Of a stretch of 48,029 nucleotides of DNA, positions 1-8,958 are shown in pieces. Source of the stretch: Thermoleophilia bacterium (GTDB lineage: Bacteria > Actinomycetota > Thermoleophilia > Solirubrobacterales > 70-9); assembly GCA_016649905.1 (NCBI GenBank), contig JAENWU010000004.1:1-48029 (forward strand), in the 5' to 3' direction. A model generated the notes under the pieces. That model did no database searches. It was not told the origin of the DNA and was given only the letters and a program-made list of their open reading frames with translations. A program made the translations under genes and the position numbers. Position 1 is the stretch's first letter; each line of letters opens with the position of its first letter.

Positions 1-1
1 C

Positions 2-259
2 GGCGCCGTCCAGCTGGTCTTCCTCTACAACATGATCGTCAGCTGGCGCTTCGGGCCGAAGGCCAGCGCCAACCCCTGGCGCGGCAACTCGATCGAGTGG
101 CAGGTCTCCTCGCCGCCGCCGATCTTCAACTTCGACGAGATTCCCCGCGTCGTCGGCGGTCCCTACGAATACGGCATTCCCGGCGCCCGCCACGCGATCA
201 TGGCCGGCGAGGGAGCCGAGGTCCCGGCCGGCCAGCCGAGCGTGGTGGGAAGCGGGTAG
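2..259 (+). CDS. ctaD: Cytochrome c oxidase subunit I, C-terminal part (partial at window edge)
   Basis: The reading frame is open from the window edge and ends in TAG at 257-259. About 85 residues are present. They contain the typical subunit I tail: a hydrophobic end of the last membrane helix, then NPW and an IEWQVSSPPP-like segment followed by NFDEIP, which is characteristic of actinobacterial aa3-type oxidase subunit I. The protein is the heme-copper catalytic subunit of the aerobic terminal oxidase in the cytoplasmic membrane. The heme and copper ligands lie upstream of the window. The short tail after the conserved motif is poorly conserved and looks normal. Confidence 0.85.
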   Translation, partial: GAVQLVFLYNMIVSWRFGPKASANPWRGNSIEWQVSSPPPIFNFDEIPRVVGGPYEYGIPGARHAIMAGEGAEVPAGQPSVVGSG

Positions 260-265
260 GTGAAT

Positions 266-292
266 GCGGTGGTGAAGCGAGTGCACCACTGC
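266..292 (+). terminator. Stem-loop downstream of ctaD, possible terminator
   Basis: GCGGTGGTG (266-274) can pair with CACCACTGC (284-292), giving a 9-bp stem with one G-T wobble and a 9-nt loop, starting 7 nt after the ctaD stop. No T-run follows, so it would be a weak or atypical intrinsic terminator. Confidence 0.35.
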
Positions 293-333
293 CCGATTCG
301 GAGGACCGTTCTTGAACCAAAGCGCAAAGTGCC

Positions 334-1905
334 TTGGCCCGGACCAGGGCCACGACATCCAACGGGGATGGAAAGAAGGTGAGCTTGACTGTGAAGTCGG
401 CGGGAACCTCCAGCGGAAGGTCGACCAAACACCAATATCTCCTCGACTGGGTCGGTGAGATCGCCGCCCTAACCCAGCCCGACTCCGTCCACTGGTGCGA
501 CGGCTCCGCCGAGGAGTACGACGCCCTGGCCCAGTCCCTGATCGACGCCGGCACCTTCGAGCGTCTCTCCGACGCCAAGCGGCCGAACTCCTACCTCCGA
601 GATCGGCGTGCAGCTGACCGATTCCGCCTACGTCGCCGTCTCGATGCGGATCATGACCCGGATGGGCAAGGCGGCGCTCGACGCGCTCGGCTCCGACGGC
701 GCGTTCGTCCCCTGCGTGCACTCGGTCGGGATGCCCCTCGGCGAAGGCGTCGAGGACGTCCCCTGGCCCTGCAACGGCGACAACAAGTACATCGTCCACT
801 ACCCCGAGTCGCGCGAGATCTGGTCCTTCGGCTCCGGCTACGGCGGCAACGCCCTGCTCGGCAAGAAGTGCTTCGCGCTGCGGATCGCTTCGGCGATGGC
901 CCGCGACGAGGGCTGGCTGGCTGAGCACATGCTGATCCTGCGGCTCACCTCTCCTGAAGGGGACGTGACGAACCTCGCTGCAGCGTTCCCGTCGGCTTCT
1001 GGCAAGACCAATCTCGCCAAGCTTCCCCCCGCACTTCCCGGTTGGAAGGTAGAGACGATCGGCGACGACATCGCTTGGCTTCGCTTCGGTGAGGACGGCC
1101 GTCTCTACGCGGTCAACCCCGAGGCCGGGTTCTTCGGCGTCGCCCCGGGCACCAGCGAAGAGACCAACCCCAACGCGATGAAGACGATCGCGGCCGACAC
1201 GATCTTCACCAACGTCGCTAAGACTCCAGATGGAGACGTCTGGTGGGAGGGAATGAGCGACCAGGCACCGGCGCACCTGACTGATTGGCACGGCAACGAC
1301 TGGACCCCGGAGTCCGAAACGCCCGCCGCGCACCCGAACTCGCGCTTCACGGTGTCGATCAGACGGTGCCCCACCTTTAGCGAGGATTGGGACAATCCAG
1401 CCGGCGTTCCGATCGACGCCTTCCTCTTCGGCGGTCGCCGAGCCACTGCGATTCCGCTGGTGACGGAGGCCTTTCACTGGGATCACGGCGTCTTCCTCGG
1501 CGCGACGATGTCGGTTGAGACCACTGCAGCGGCCGCGGGGGAGGTCGGGCGGCTGCGGTTTGACCCAATGGCGATGCTCCCATTCTGCGGCTACAACATG
1601 GCCGACTACTTCGGCCACTGGTTGAAGATCGGCGATCACGAGGGCGGCAAACTGCCGAAGATCTTCCTCGTCAACTGGTTCCGCAAGGATGAGAAGGGTG
1701 AGTTCCTCTGGCCCGGATTTGGCGAGAACATTCGAGCCCTGGAGTGGATCCATCGCCGCTGCCGCGGCGAAGGCGAGGTCGTGAAGACGCCGATGAGGTT
1801 CGCGCGCAGCTACCGCAAGTGCGACAGCATCTGGCCAAGTTCGGGGAGCGTCTCCCGGCGAAAATTCACGAGCAACTCGGCCTTCTTGCGGGCCGAGTGA
1901 GTTGA
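334..1905 (+). pseudogene. pckG: GTP-dependent phosphoenolpyruvate carboxykinase, broken by two internal deletions
   Basis: The N-terminal part (334 to about 600, with GTG 379 as an alternative start) encodes the HWCDGS region ending in NSYLR. The sequence then jumps in another frame to the [10 protein letters not shown] segment, skipping roughly 55 residues of the usual enzyme. From 608 the central catalytic half is well preserved, with the kinase-1a P-loop region and the DDIAW and GFFGVAPG motifs. Near 1795 the frame breaks again: the expected tail ([19 protein letters not shown]) is read in a second frame and stops at 1903-1905, with about 35 residues missing before it. The hyper-reactive Cys of the P-loop (FPSACGKTN in the family) is Ser here (codon 998-1000). 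The family converts oxaloacetate and GTP to PEP. This copy should be inactive. Confidence 0.85.
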
Positions 1906-2016
1906 AAAAGGACACGGTCACCGCGCTCGCCGCATAGCCGGTTTCGCAAAGCGCAACCCCAGCGCTCTGGACACCGATAAGCACCCGCTATCGTCGGCCC
2001 GGCATGCGCCGGCGCC

Positions 2017-4833
2017 TCATTCGGAGGTGCGGCGGGAGCGCTCGCGAAGTCGACGGATGACCAGCTGGAGGATGCCGCCATTCTGGTAGTAGCGGACCTC
2101 GTTCGGGGTATCCAGGCGGACCTTGGCCTCGAACTCGACCGGGTCCCAGCCCTCGCGTGCGGCTCTCGCGGTCACCGAGGTCGCCTCGCCGTTCCGGAGG
2201 TCACCGATGTCGAACACCTCCTCGCCGCTCAGCCCGAGCGACTCGACACTTTCCCCGTCCGGAAGTTGGAGCGGCAGAACACCCATCCCGATCAGGTTGG
2301 AGCGGTGGATGCGCTCGAAGCTCTCAGCAATTACTGCCCTCACCCCGAGCAGCGCCGTTCCCTTCGCGGCCCAATCGCGCGAGGAGCCCGAGCCGTACTC
2401 TTTGCCCGCGAGCACGACCAGCGGCACGCCCTCATCGGAGTACGCCATCGCCGCCTCGAAGATCGTCGTCTCATCGCCGTCGGGCAAATGACAGGTGAAT
2501 CCTCCCTCGCGCTGCACCAGCCGGTTGCGCAGACGGACGTTGGCGAACGTGCCCCGGATCATTACCTCGTGATTGCCACGCCTCGACCCGTAGGAATTGA
2601 AGTCGCGCGAGTCGACACCATTCTCGATCAACCAGCTGCCCGCGGGGCTGTCTTTCTTGATCGCCCCGGCAGGCGAGATGTGATCGGTGGTGACGCTGTC
2701 GCCCAGCACCGCCAGCACCCGGGCACCCTTGATCGGATCGACTCGCTTCGGCTCGGGCTCCATGTCATCGAAGAAGTTCGGCTTGCGGACGTAGGTGGAC
2801 TCCGGCCAGGTGTAGCGGTCGCCTTCTGGGGTCTCAAGTTCGCGCCAGCGCTTGTCGCCGCTGAACACGTCCGCGTAGCCGCTTTCGAACATGTCCTGGC
2901 GCACCGCCTCCTCGATCGTCGACTTGATCTCCTCGGAGCCCGGCCAGACGTCGGTCAGGTAGACCGGGTTGCCATCGCGGTCGGTGCCCAGCGGGTCGGA
3001 GGTCAGATTGACGTCCATCCGCCCGGCGAGCGCGTAGGCCACGCACAGCGGCGGCGAGGCGAGGTAGTTATTTCGCACGTCCTGCTGAATACGTCCCTCG
3101 AAGTTGCGATTGCCCGAGAGCACCGCGCAGACGACCAGGTCCTTGTCGCTGATCGCCTGCGAGATCGCCTCCGGCAACGGCCCGGAGTTGCCGATGCAAG
3201 TCGTGCAGCCGTAGCCGACAAGATTGAAGCCCAGCTGGTCCAGGTACTTATCGAGGCCCGCCTGCTTCAGGTAGTCGGTCACCACGGTCGAGCCCGGCGC
3301 CAGTGAAGTCTTCACCCACGGCTTGCGCTCGAGCCCGCGTTCGACCGCCTTGCGCGCCAGGAGGCCGGCGGCGATCATCACCGAGGGGTTTGAGGTGTTG
3401 GTGCAACTGGTGATGGCCGCGATTACGACGCGGCCGTGGTCGATGACGGTCTCGCTTCCATCTTCGAGGACCACCTTGATCGGCTCGGCGGCGCGATCGC
3501 CGAGCGCCGTGCCACCGGCATGGCGAGGTTTGTCGCGGGCATCGTCGTGCTCCTCTCCCGGCGGGTCCGAAGCGGGGAATGACGCGGCGATTGCCTCGTC
3601 GTAGCTGCTGCTGAGACTGGCCGCCGCGTTCGGATCGAACTCGCGCAGAGATTCGAGGAAGGCCGCTTTCGCGGTGCCGAGCGCGATTCGGTCCTGGGGG
3701 CGCTTAGGGCCGGCGATCGAGGGCTCGACCTGAGAGAGGTCTAGCTGGAGAGTCTCAGAAAAGATCGGAACCTCGGAGTCCTCGGTGTGGAACATGCCTT
3801 GCTCGCGCGTATAGGCAGCCACGAGCTCGACAGTCTCGGTCGGGCGGCCGGTGAATTCGAGGTAGCGCAGCGTCTCTGCGTCGACCGGAAAGATCGCGCA
3901 GGTCGAGCCGAACTCCGCTGACATGTTTCCGATCGTTGCTCGGTCGGCGAGCCCGAGCGTATGCAGGCCGGGGCCGAAGAACTCGACGAACTTCGAGACC
4001 ACTCCGCGCTGGCGCAACACCTCGGTCACCGTCAGCACGAGGTCAGTCGCCGTCGAGCCCTCCGGGAGTTCGCCGTCAAGCCGGAAGCCGACGACCTGCG
4101 GTAGCAACATCGAGATCGGCTGGCCGAGCATCGCCGCCTCGGCCTCGATCCCGCCGACGCCCCAGCCGAGCACGCCGAGGCCGTTGACCATCGGCGTGTG
4201 GGAATCGGTGCCGACCAGGGTGTCGGGGTACGCCTGCGTGGTCCCGCCGCTCTTGCGCGAGAAGACGACTTGGCTCAGATGCTCAAGGTTGACTTGGTGG
4301 CAGATTCCGGTTGCCGGTGGGACGACGCGGAAGTTGTTGAACGCCTGCTGCCCCCAGCGCAGAAAGGCGTAGCGCTCTCGGTTTCGCTCGTAGTCGCGAT
4401 CGGCGTTGATCTCAAAGGCGCGCGGGCTGCCGAAGGCGTCGACCTGAACCGAGTGGTCGATCACCAGGTCAACTGGGACCAGGGGGTTGATTTTGCCCGG
4501 ATCGGAACCGAGCTCGTCGATCGTGTCGCGCATCGCTGCCAAGTCGACGATCGCCGGCACGCCGGTGAAGTCCTGCATCAGAACCCGGGCCGGCTGGAAC
4601 GGGATCTCGACACTTGGCTCGGCGCTCGCGTCCCAGGAGGCGATCGCTTCGATGTTCTTGGTGGTGACCGACTCGCCATCCTCGAGCCGCAGCGCATTCT
4701 CCAGCAGCACCTTCAGCGAATACGGCAGGCGCGCCACATCGAAGCCACCCTGCAGTGCGTCGAGACGAAAGATCTCGTACTTGCGGCTGCCCACCTTCAG
4801 AGTCGAGCGGACGCCGAAAGAATCGCGGCTCAC
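2017..4833 (-). CDS. acnA: Aconitate hydratase (AcnA type)
   Basis: A 938-residue protein of the length expected for actinobacterial AcnA. It interconverts citrate and isocitrate in the cytosol (TCA cycle). The three [4Fe-4S] cysteines are visible at about residues 477 (SCTNTS), 543 and 546 (GYGCTTC). The C-terminal swivel domain has the usual [10 protein letters not shown] and [16 protein letters not shown] motifs. A charged, low-complexity insert at about 405-450 (rich in D, E, H and P) is typical of actinobacterial members. The start is GTG at 4833-4831, preceded by GAGGGGAGAG as a good ribosome binding site. The gene converges on the broken pckG, and the 111-bp gap between them holds no gene. 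Confidence 0.96.
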   Translation of the reverse strand: MSRDSFGVRSTLKVGSRKYEIFRLDALQGGFDVARLPYSLKVLLENALRLEDGESVTTKNIEAIASWDASAEPSVEIPFQPARVLMQDFTGVPAIVDLAAMRDTIDELGSDPGKINPLVPVDLVIDHSVQVDAFGSPRAFEINADRDYERNRERYAFLRWGQQAFNNFRVVPPATGICHQVNLEHLSQVVFSRKSGGTTQAYPDTLVGTDSHTPMVNGLGVLGWGVGGIEAEAAMLGQPISMLLPQVVGFRLDGELPEGSTATDLVLTVTEVLRQRGVVSKFVEFFGPGLHTLGLADRATIGNMSAEFGSTCAIFPVDAETLRYLEFTGRPTETVELVAAYTREQGMFHTEDSEVPIFSETLQLDLSQVEPSIAGPKRPQDRIALGTAKAAFLESLREFDPNAAASLSSSYDEAIAASFPASDPPGEEHDDARDKPRHAGGTALGDRAAEPIKVVLEDGSETVIDHGRVVIAAITSCTNTSNPSVMIAAGLLARKAVERGLERKPWVKTSLAPGSTVVTDYLKQAGLDKYLDQLGFNLVGYGCTTCIGNSGPLPEAISQAISDKDLVVCAVLSGNRNFEGRIQQDVRNNYLASPPLCVAYALAGRMDVNLTSDPLGTDRDGNPVYLTDVWPGSEEIKSTIEEAVRQDMFESGYADVFSGDKRWRELETPEGDRYTWPESTYVRKPNFFDDMEPEPKRVDPIKGARVLAVLGDSVTTDHISPAGAIKKDSPAGSWLIENGVDSRDFNSYGSRRGNHEVMIRGTFANVRLRNRLVQREGGFTCHLPDGDETTIFEAAMAYSDEGVPLVVLAGKEYGSGSSRDWAAKGTALLGVRAVIAESFERIHRSNLIGMGVLPLQLPDGESVESLGLSGEEVFDIGDLRNGEATSVTARAAREGWDPVEFEAKVRLDTPNEVRYYQNGGILQLVIRRLRERSRRTSE

Positions 4834-4914
4834 GTCTCTCCCCTCGGCGCTTGTTTAATCAATGTGACAAACCCAACAGGTCCCCCGTTGCCGAGCAGGG
4901 ACAGGACCGTTGCG

Positions 4915-5595
4915 CTAGTTGTCAAGTCGCTCCCGCAAAAACCCGATCGTGCGCTCCCATGACTTCTCCGCCGCCGCCGCGTCATAGGTGCCGAGGCGAT
5001 TGGTGTCATTGAAGAAGGCATGTCCAGAGCCGACGTAGTACTCGAAATCAGTATCGACGCCGGCCTTGCCGAGCTGGGCCTCCAGGGCTTGGGCGTCGTC
5101 GAGCGAGACGAACTCATCAGCCGTGCCAAAGTGCCCGAGGACGGGAGCCTTCACTTTGGAAAAGTCCGGCTTGCCGTGCGGCATCACGTAGTAATAGACC
5201 ACAGCCGCACCGATGCGAGCGTTGGTCGCCGCCGCCCAAACGGCAAGTCCTCCGCCCAGACAGAACCCGACTGCGCCGACACGCTCGCCGCTGACGCCAT
5301 CGAGCCCAGCGAGGTGCTCCACGGCGCCACTCATTTCTTTCTCGGCCTGCTCCATAGACAGAGCCATCATCCGCTGCTCTGCCTCATCGGGTTGGGTGGT
5401 GGTCTCTCCGTGGTAGAGATCCGGAGCAAGCGCGAAGAAGCCCGCGGCGCCAAGGCGGTCACAGACGGAGCGGACGTGGTCGTCGAGACCCCACCACTCC
5501 TGCAAGACGATCACTCCAGATCCGGCGCCTGACTCAGGCTCGGCCAGGTAACCGGATGCCTCGCCTCCAATCGTCGGAAACGTGATCTCAGTCAA
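4915..5595 (-). CDS. Dienelactone hydrolase family protein (Cys-type alpha/beta hydrolase)
   Basis: 226 residues, full length for the DLH family. The active-site set is visible: Glu33 (QEWWG), nucleophile Cys112 (GFCLGGG), Asp160 (GTADE) and His192 (GSGHAFFN). Family members hydrolyse dienelactones and related small esters in the cytosol, but the substrate here cannot be read from sequence. The start is TTG, its bases overlapping the TGA stop of the upstream 403-codon gene (TTGA). GAGGAGGAAAAGAC just before it is a strong ribosome binding site and supports this start. Translational coupling with the upstream gene is likely. Confidence 0.9.
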   Translation of the reverse strand: MTEITFPTIGGEASGYLAEPESGAGSGVIVLQEWWGLDDHVRSVCDRLGAAGFFALAPDLYHGETTTQPDEAEQRMMALSMEQAEKEMSGAVEHLAGLDGVSGERVGAVGFCLGGGLAVWAAATNARIGAAVVYYYVMPHGKPDFSKVKAPVLGHFGTADEFVSLDDAQALEAQLGKAGVDTDFEYYVGSGHAFFNDTNRLGTYDAAAAEKSWERTIGFLRERLDN

Positions 5596-6803
5596 AGTCT
5601 TTTCCTCCTCATTCGAAGGTCGCTCATTTTCAGCGACTTTTTGTGGCCGTTGCCGGCAGGGGATTGCGCTCTACGCAGATCAATCAGCGCGATGGCTGCG
5701 ACTGCGCGGACAAGGCGGGTCAGGATGACGAGCTGCGCCTGGACAAAGCCGCTCGGAGTCTCGCGTAGCCCCCTCACGTAAGCCTCCACCGCGTAGGTGA
5801 GCGTGGACGCTTGCGCACTCCAGGCCTTGCTACCCCGAAAGGCCTCCGGCCGCGACACAAGCCGGCCGCCATACAAGACGTTTTTCCCACCCTCGGCGAC
5901 GGCGGTCATCAGATCTCCAAAGCGCTCCTCGTAGGTCGGGTTCTCTAGATCTCCGTCAAGTGCGGCGACAGCCGCGTACTCAAGACCCGCTAGATCGACC
6001 CAGGCCGCACGAATGTCGTGGAGATGCGTCTCTAGCTCGGACTCCGCAGACGGTCTTGAATCAAACTGGCTGATAATCGACCGCGCCGACAGTAGGCGAA
6101 GGCATGATCCTAGGTGCAGGGCCGCGATGTCATGGCCCTGCGGGACCCTTCTTAGAGTGTCTGTTGCCTTGGTCGAGATCTCCGCCGAAATCGCCCGAGC
6201 CAGATTGTCAACCCGGGTTGATCGCGCCTCTGGCGCTTCGCCTGCCCGGCTGCTCATCGCGATGTTCCCACTCGCCCTGACTTGAACGGCGGCTAGCTCG
6301 AGCGCTGACTCCTGAAGGGCGATGAGGTCGGCCTGCGAGGTTTCCTCCGCCTCGGAGAGCGACGCGGCAAGCTGGCGGAGGCGTGTCGCGGGTTTCTCGG
6401 CCTCCCTGTCCGACACGGCGTAAGTCAACTCGCCCGCGAGTACAGCCTGCTCATGGGAGCTCAGGCGACGGGCCAACAGTCGGGCGAGCGAAGTGCCTTT
6501 ATTCACCGCGGGTCTGTGATGTGCCCACGTAGTCGCCACGGCAATCAGGAGCTCGGTGGCCCCGCACGACGATTCCGACTGCCTAGCCCGCTCCGCAGCG
6601 CTTTTGTGTTCCAGCGCTTCCGGAAAGCAGGGGTCCGCGCTACCGATCGTTCCAAGGGCAGACTCGACAGCGAATCTCTTGCCTTGTCCGGTGGCTGCAT
6701 TGGCTTGAGCGACGCAGGAGGCAACGCCGGCAAGAGTCTCGCTCCAAACTGGGGATTCGACGATTTCCGGAGACCGATCTCCGCTGCGAGGCCGTTGGTG
6801 CAT
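5592..6803 (-). CDS. Hypothetical 403-residue helical protein
   Basis: I do not recognise this protein. It is a soluble-looking, mostly helical, Ala-, Arg- and Glu-rich chain with no clear signal peptide. Hydrophobic stretches near the C-terminus (AQLVILTRLVRAVAAIALIDL) look like an amphipathic or buried helix rather than a membrane span. Base composition is visibly less GC-rich and codon choice more relaxed than in neighbours, and the region upstream of ATG 6803 is AT-rich. The stop overlaps the start of the dienelactone hydrolase gene, so the two are probably cotranscribed. Together with the adjacent integrase-like remnant this suggests acquired DNA. The coding call rests on ORF length and coupling. 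Confidence 0.55.
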   Translation of the reverse strand: MHQRPRSGDRSPEIVESPVWSETLAGVASCVAQANAATGQGKRFAVESALGTIGSADPCFPEALEHKSAAERARQSESSCGATELLIAVATTWAHHRPAVNKGTSLARLLARRLSSHEQAVLAGELTYAVSDREAEKPATRLRQLAASLSEAEETSQADLIALQESALELAAVQVRASGNIAMSSRAGEAPEARSTRVDNLARAISAEISTKATDTLRRVPQGHDIAALHLGSCLRLLSARSIISQFDSRPSAESELETHLHDIRAAWVDLAGLEYAAVAALDGDLENPTYEERFGDLMTAVAEGGKNVLYGGRLVSRPEAFRGSKAWSAQASTLTYAVEAYVRGLRETPSGFVQAQLVILTRLVRAVAAIALIDLRRAQSPAGNGHKKSLKMSDLRMRRKRL

Positions 6804-6822
6804 GTCTATTAATCTTAGTACC

Positions 6823-7005
6823 TTACGAGTTCATAAGATTTCTTTCCGCTTGCAGATTGGGATTGCGACACCGGGTGCTGCGACGCCGGCGCGGCCGCGG
6901 GCGCTCGTCGGGCTCCAGAAGTTCGACCGGGTCGACCCAGCCGTGGCGACGGGCGAAGCGAAGGATGCTCTGCACCTCGAACCGCTGAAGGCGCTCACCT
7001 ACGAG
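6823..7005 (-). pseudogene. Possible tyrosine-recombinase (integrase) remnant
   Basis: In the minus frame from 7005 a stretch reads QSILRFARRHGWVD, then P, then ELLEPDERPRPRRRR. This resembles the junction between the core-binding and catalytic domains of actinobacterial phage-type integrases (helix, aromatic-rich turn, then a DERP-like linker). The frame then loses similarity and stops in the AT-rich stretch at 6823-6825. No catalytic R-H-R-Y residues are present. This is a weak identification based on pattern only. Confidence 0.3.
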
Positions 7006-7030
7006 TGACCGCCACAGCAGGGGCGAAGGG

Positions 7031-7996
7031 TCAGGCCACGGGGCTGATCCGCACCTGCCTGGAGAGACGGTCTATCTCGGTGACCCGACCGCTGCCGAGG
7101 CCGTGCCGGGCCACGTTCAGAGCGCCAGCCGCCACGGCGAGTCGCAATGCGTCAGTCGTCTCCAGCCCGCTTGCAAGGCCGACCCCCAGGGCGGCGAACA
7201 TCGAGTCTCCGGCTCCGTGCGCTTCCACCTCTGCGAAACGTGGGCCGACGGCTTCGAGCAGCTTGCCTTCGATCAGAGCGAGTGCCGGTTCAGAGCCGCG
7301 GGACAAGACCACGCTTTCGGCCCCGTCGCCATTCAGCCGAAGAACCGCGGAACGCATGTCCGCACCCGCCTCGAGGCCAGGTCGCTCAGCTCGCAGCTCC
7401 TCCTCGCTCAGCTTCAAGACGTCCAAGCCACCCTTCAGGGCCGCCCAAAGCGGCGCTCCACTGAGGTCAGCGAGGACCCGGCGCCCGTTGGCACGGAGAT
7501 CGATCGCGAGGCGCGTATAGGTCTCTGCTGGGAGCACGTGCTCATGCCCGGGGCCGGTCAGGAGCACGACGTCACTTGCCAAACCTGCGGCGACCGCGAC
7601 GCCGTAGAGCTCATCGAGCTCGTGGCGATGTAGACCTGGGCTTGGCGTTTCGACGATCGGCCGGCGATCGCCACCGCGCCGATCGTGCACGTAGACGGCG
7701 TTCGGTTCGGAGATCCCTACAGCCAGAAGCTCAATGCCCTTGCCGCCGAGCAGAGCCCGCAGGACGTCGCCGGACTCGCCGCCGATCGGGGCGCACAAGC
7801 TCACCCGGGCACCGAGGCTTGCGGCGAGCCGTGCTACCCAGTAGCCCTGCCCCCCGGCATGAAGGTGGACTTCGTCGCCTTCAGGGCCACGCTCCACAGT
7901 GATCGTCAGGATCGGCGAAGGAGCGAAAACGCATGCCGAGCAGCTCCCGAATCTCGTACTCAAATCCGTGCCTCTGACATCGAGTCCGAGAACCAT
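7031..7996 (-). CDS. PfkB-family sugar kinase (1-phosphofructokinase/Pfk-B-like)
   Basis: 321 residues with ribokinase/PfkB-fold features: FAPSPILTITVE near the N-terminus, a GGQGYWVARLAASLGA substrate-binding segment, and the C-terminal GAGDSM motif with catalytic base Asp264. The family phosphorylates fructose 6-phosphate, fructose 1-phosphate or tagatose 6-phosphate. PfkB (Rv2029c) is a DosR-regulon member in M. tuberculosis, which fits the neighbourhood. The reading frame overlaps the upstream hydrolase by 37 bp. The first ~20 residues before FAPSP are unlike the family, so the true start may be later, but no strong in-frame alternative is evident. A damaged paralogue lies at 38896-39141. 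Confidence 0.88.
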   Translation of the reverse strand: MVLGLDVRGTDLSTRFGSCSACVFAPSPILTITVERGPEGDEVHLHAGGQGYWVARLAASLGARVSLCAPIGGESGDVLRALLGGKGIELLAVGISEPNAVYVHDRRGGDRRPIVETPSPGLHRHELDELYGVAVAAGLASDVVLLTGPGHEHVLPAETYTRLAIDLRANGRRVLADLSGAPLWAALKGGLDVLKLSEEELRAERPGLEAGADMRSAVLRLNGDGAESVVLSRGSEPALALIEGKLLEAVGPRFAEVEAHGAGDSMFAALGVGLASGLETTDALRLAVAAGALNVARHGLGSGRVTEIDRLSRQVRISPVA

Positions 7997-8604
7997 GCTG
8001 CCGCCAGCTCACCGACCCGGTCCAGGGCGCCCGGCTCTTCGAAGAGATGCGAGGCGCCGGGGACAACGGCGATTTCGTGCCGACAGCGCAGTCGGGCGGC
8101 GGCCTCTTCATTCAGGGCCAGAACGTTCAGATCAGAACCGCCGACGATGAGGAGAGTCGGGGCCGTAACGCGCCAGAGTGCCTCTCCCGCCAAGTCCGGG
8201 CGACCTCCCCGTGAGACCACTGCATCCAGCTCGTTACCCAGCTCGGCGGCCGCGCAGAGCGCGGCGGCCGAACCGGTGGAAGCTCCGAAAAAGCCGACTG
8301 GGACCTCTTCAGTCTTCGAATGCTTGCGGACCCAGTTCGTAGCTGTGACGAGCCGTTCGGTGAGAAGGCCGATCTCGAATACGTTCGCACGATTCAACTC
8401 CTCCTCGACAGTCAGGAGATCCAGCAGCAGCGTCGCGAAACCGGCTGCATTGAGCCGATTGGCGACGTGGCGGTTGCGCTTGCTGAACCGGCTCGAGCCG
8501 CTCCCATGGGCGAAGAGAACGACGCCGGAAGGGCGATCGGGAATCGTGAAATCCGCACCGAGACGCGCCGGGGGAGCTGGAATCTCGACACTGCGCTGCC
8601 TCAT
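7960..8604 (-). CDS. Serine alpha/beta hydrolase (dienelactone-hydrolase-like)
   Basis: 214 residues. The oxyanion-side HGSGSSR motif is at about 33-39, the nucleophile elbow G-A-S-T-G at 107-111 (Ser109), and Asp158 (GGSD) and His186 (PGASHLF) complete a triad. This hydrolase type occurs fused to phosphoribosyltransferase domains in Rv0571c-like DosR-regulon proteins; here it is free-standing. Its promoter (8640-8680) carries the shared upstream element with a TAGCGT -10. It is cotranscribed with the downstream PfkB kinase gene. A truncated paralogue is at 41004-41189. The substrate is unknown. Confidence 0.87.
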   Translation of the reverse strand: MRQRSVEIPAPPARLGADFTIPDRPSGVVLFAHGSGSSRFSKRNRHVANRLNAAGFATLLLDLLTVEEELNRANVFEIGLLTERLVTATNWVRKHSKTEEVPVGFFGASTGSAAALCAAAELGNELDAVVSRGGRPDLAGEALWRVTAPTLLIVGGSDLNVLALNEEAAARLRCRHEIAVVPGASHLFEEPGALDRVGELAAAWFSDSMSEARI

Positions 8605-8639
8605 CTGATGTCGTCAGTTCGAATCACCTTGCGAGCACG

Positions 8640-8680
8640 ACGCTACGCGTGTGATCGCCCCGCAGCATCGGGGGAAAGCC
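8640..8680 (-). promoter_or_regulatory. Shared stress-regulon promoter, hydrolase/PfkB operon
   Basis: Minus strand: GGCTTTCCCCCGATGC at 8680-8665, then 18 bp after GATGCT, then -10 TAGCGT at 8645-8640. The ATG at 8604 lies about 30 nt after the predicted start site. It is back to back with the copy at 8694-8735. Confidence 0.65.
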
Positions 8681-8693
8681 GCATGGCCGGGAG

Positions 8694-8735
8694 GTGCATT
8701 CCCCCGATGGCTGGAGCATCCACAAGTCAGACGAT
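8694..8735 (+). promoter_or_regulatory. Shared stress-regulon promoter upstream of micro-protein and USP
   Basis: GTGCATTCCCCCGATGGC at 8694-8711, an 18-bp spacer, then GACGAT at 8730-8735 as a weak -10. A short ORF begins 5 nt later at 8741. Confidence 0.55.
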
Positions 8736-8740
8736 GGGTC

Positions 8741-8791
8741 ATGGCGATAGGGGCCCCATCCAAGCGCCCAGCGGGCGAGAAGCGAGGTTGA
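8741..8791 (+). CDS. Possible 16-residue leader peptide
   Basis: ATG at 8741 begins 5 nt after the presumed -10, so it could be read from a leaderless message. It encodes MAIGAPSKRPAGEKRG and ends in TGA one base before the start of the next small gene. No family is known. The only support is its position and the nearly coupled stop and start. Confidence 0.25.
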   Translation: MAIGAPSKRPAGEKRG

Positions 8792-8792
8792 G

Positions 8793-8957
8793 ATGCCGGA
8801 GGACCAAATCACCCTGAACCTGTCACGAGCGGACGCCGAGATCCTGCTCGGCGTGCTCGCTTCCGAGCGCCACAACGCCGAGGCCGAAGAGGCTTGCAGC
8901 ACGATTCGCCGGCAGTTGGACGAGGAGCTCGCGAAATCCCAGCCTGGAGGAGGCTGA
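8793..8957 (+). CDS. 54-residue micro-protein, paralogue of the one at 39174
   Basis: Encodes an acidic, helical 54-residue protein beginning MPEDQITLNLSRADAEILLG. It is about 60% identical by eye to the 50-residue product at 39174-39326 (both share ITL, DAE, LLGVL, SER, NAEAE, then a second helix ending in LDEEL or IDERL). Each copy lies upstream of a tandem USP gene. Here the stop (8955-8957) is one base before the USP ATG (8959), and GGAGGAGG inside the 3' end serves as the USP ribosome binding site. The pattern of two amphipathic helices suggests a small dimer or adaptor. I recognise no named family and function is unknown. Confidence 0.75.
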   Translation: MPEDQITLNLSRADAEILLGVLASERHNAEAEEACSTIRRQLDEELAKSQPGGG

Positions 8958-8958
8958 G

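Noticed and set aside
1906-2016. Terminator between pckG and acnA
   Set aside because: A GCGCCGGCGC palindrome exists near 2006-2015, but there is no T-tract and a self-palindrome leaves no loop.
2266-3306. Long plus-strand open frame (346 codons) opposite aconitase
   Set aside because: It is antisense to conserved aconitase motifs, rich in R/H/Q/V as expected for mirror frames of high-GC genes.
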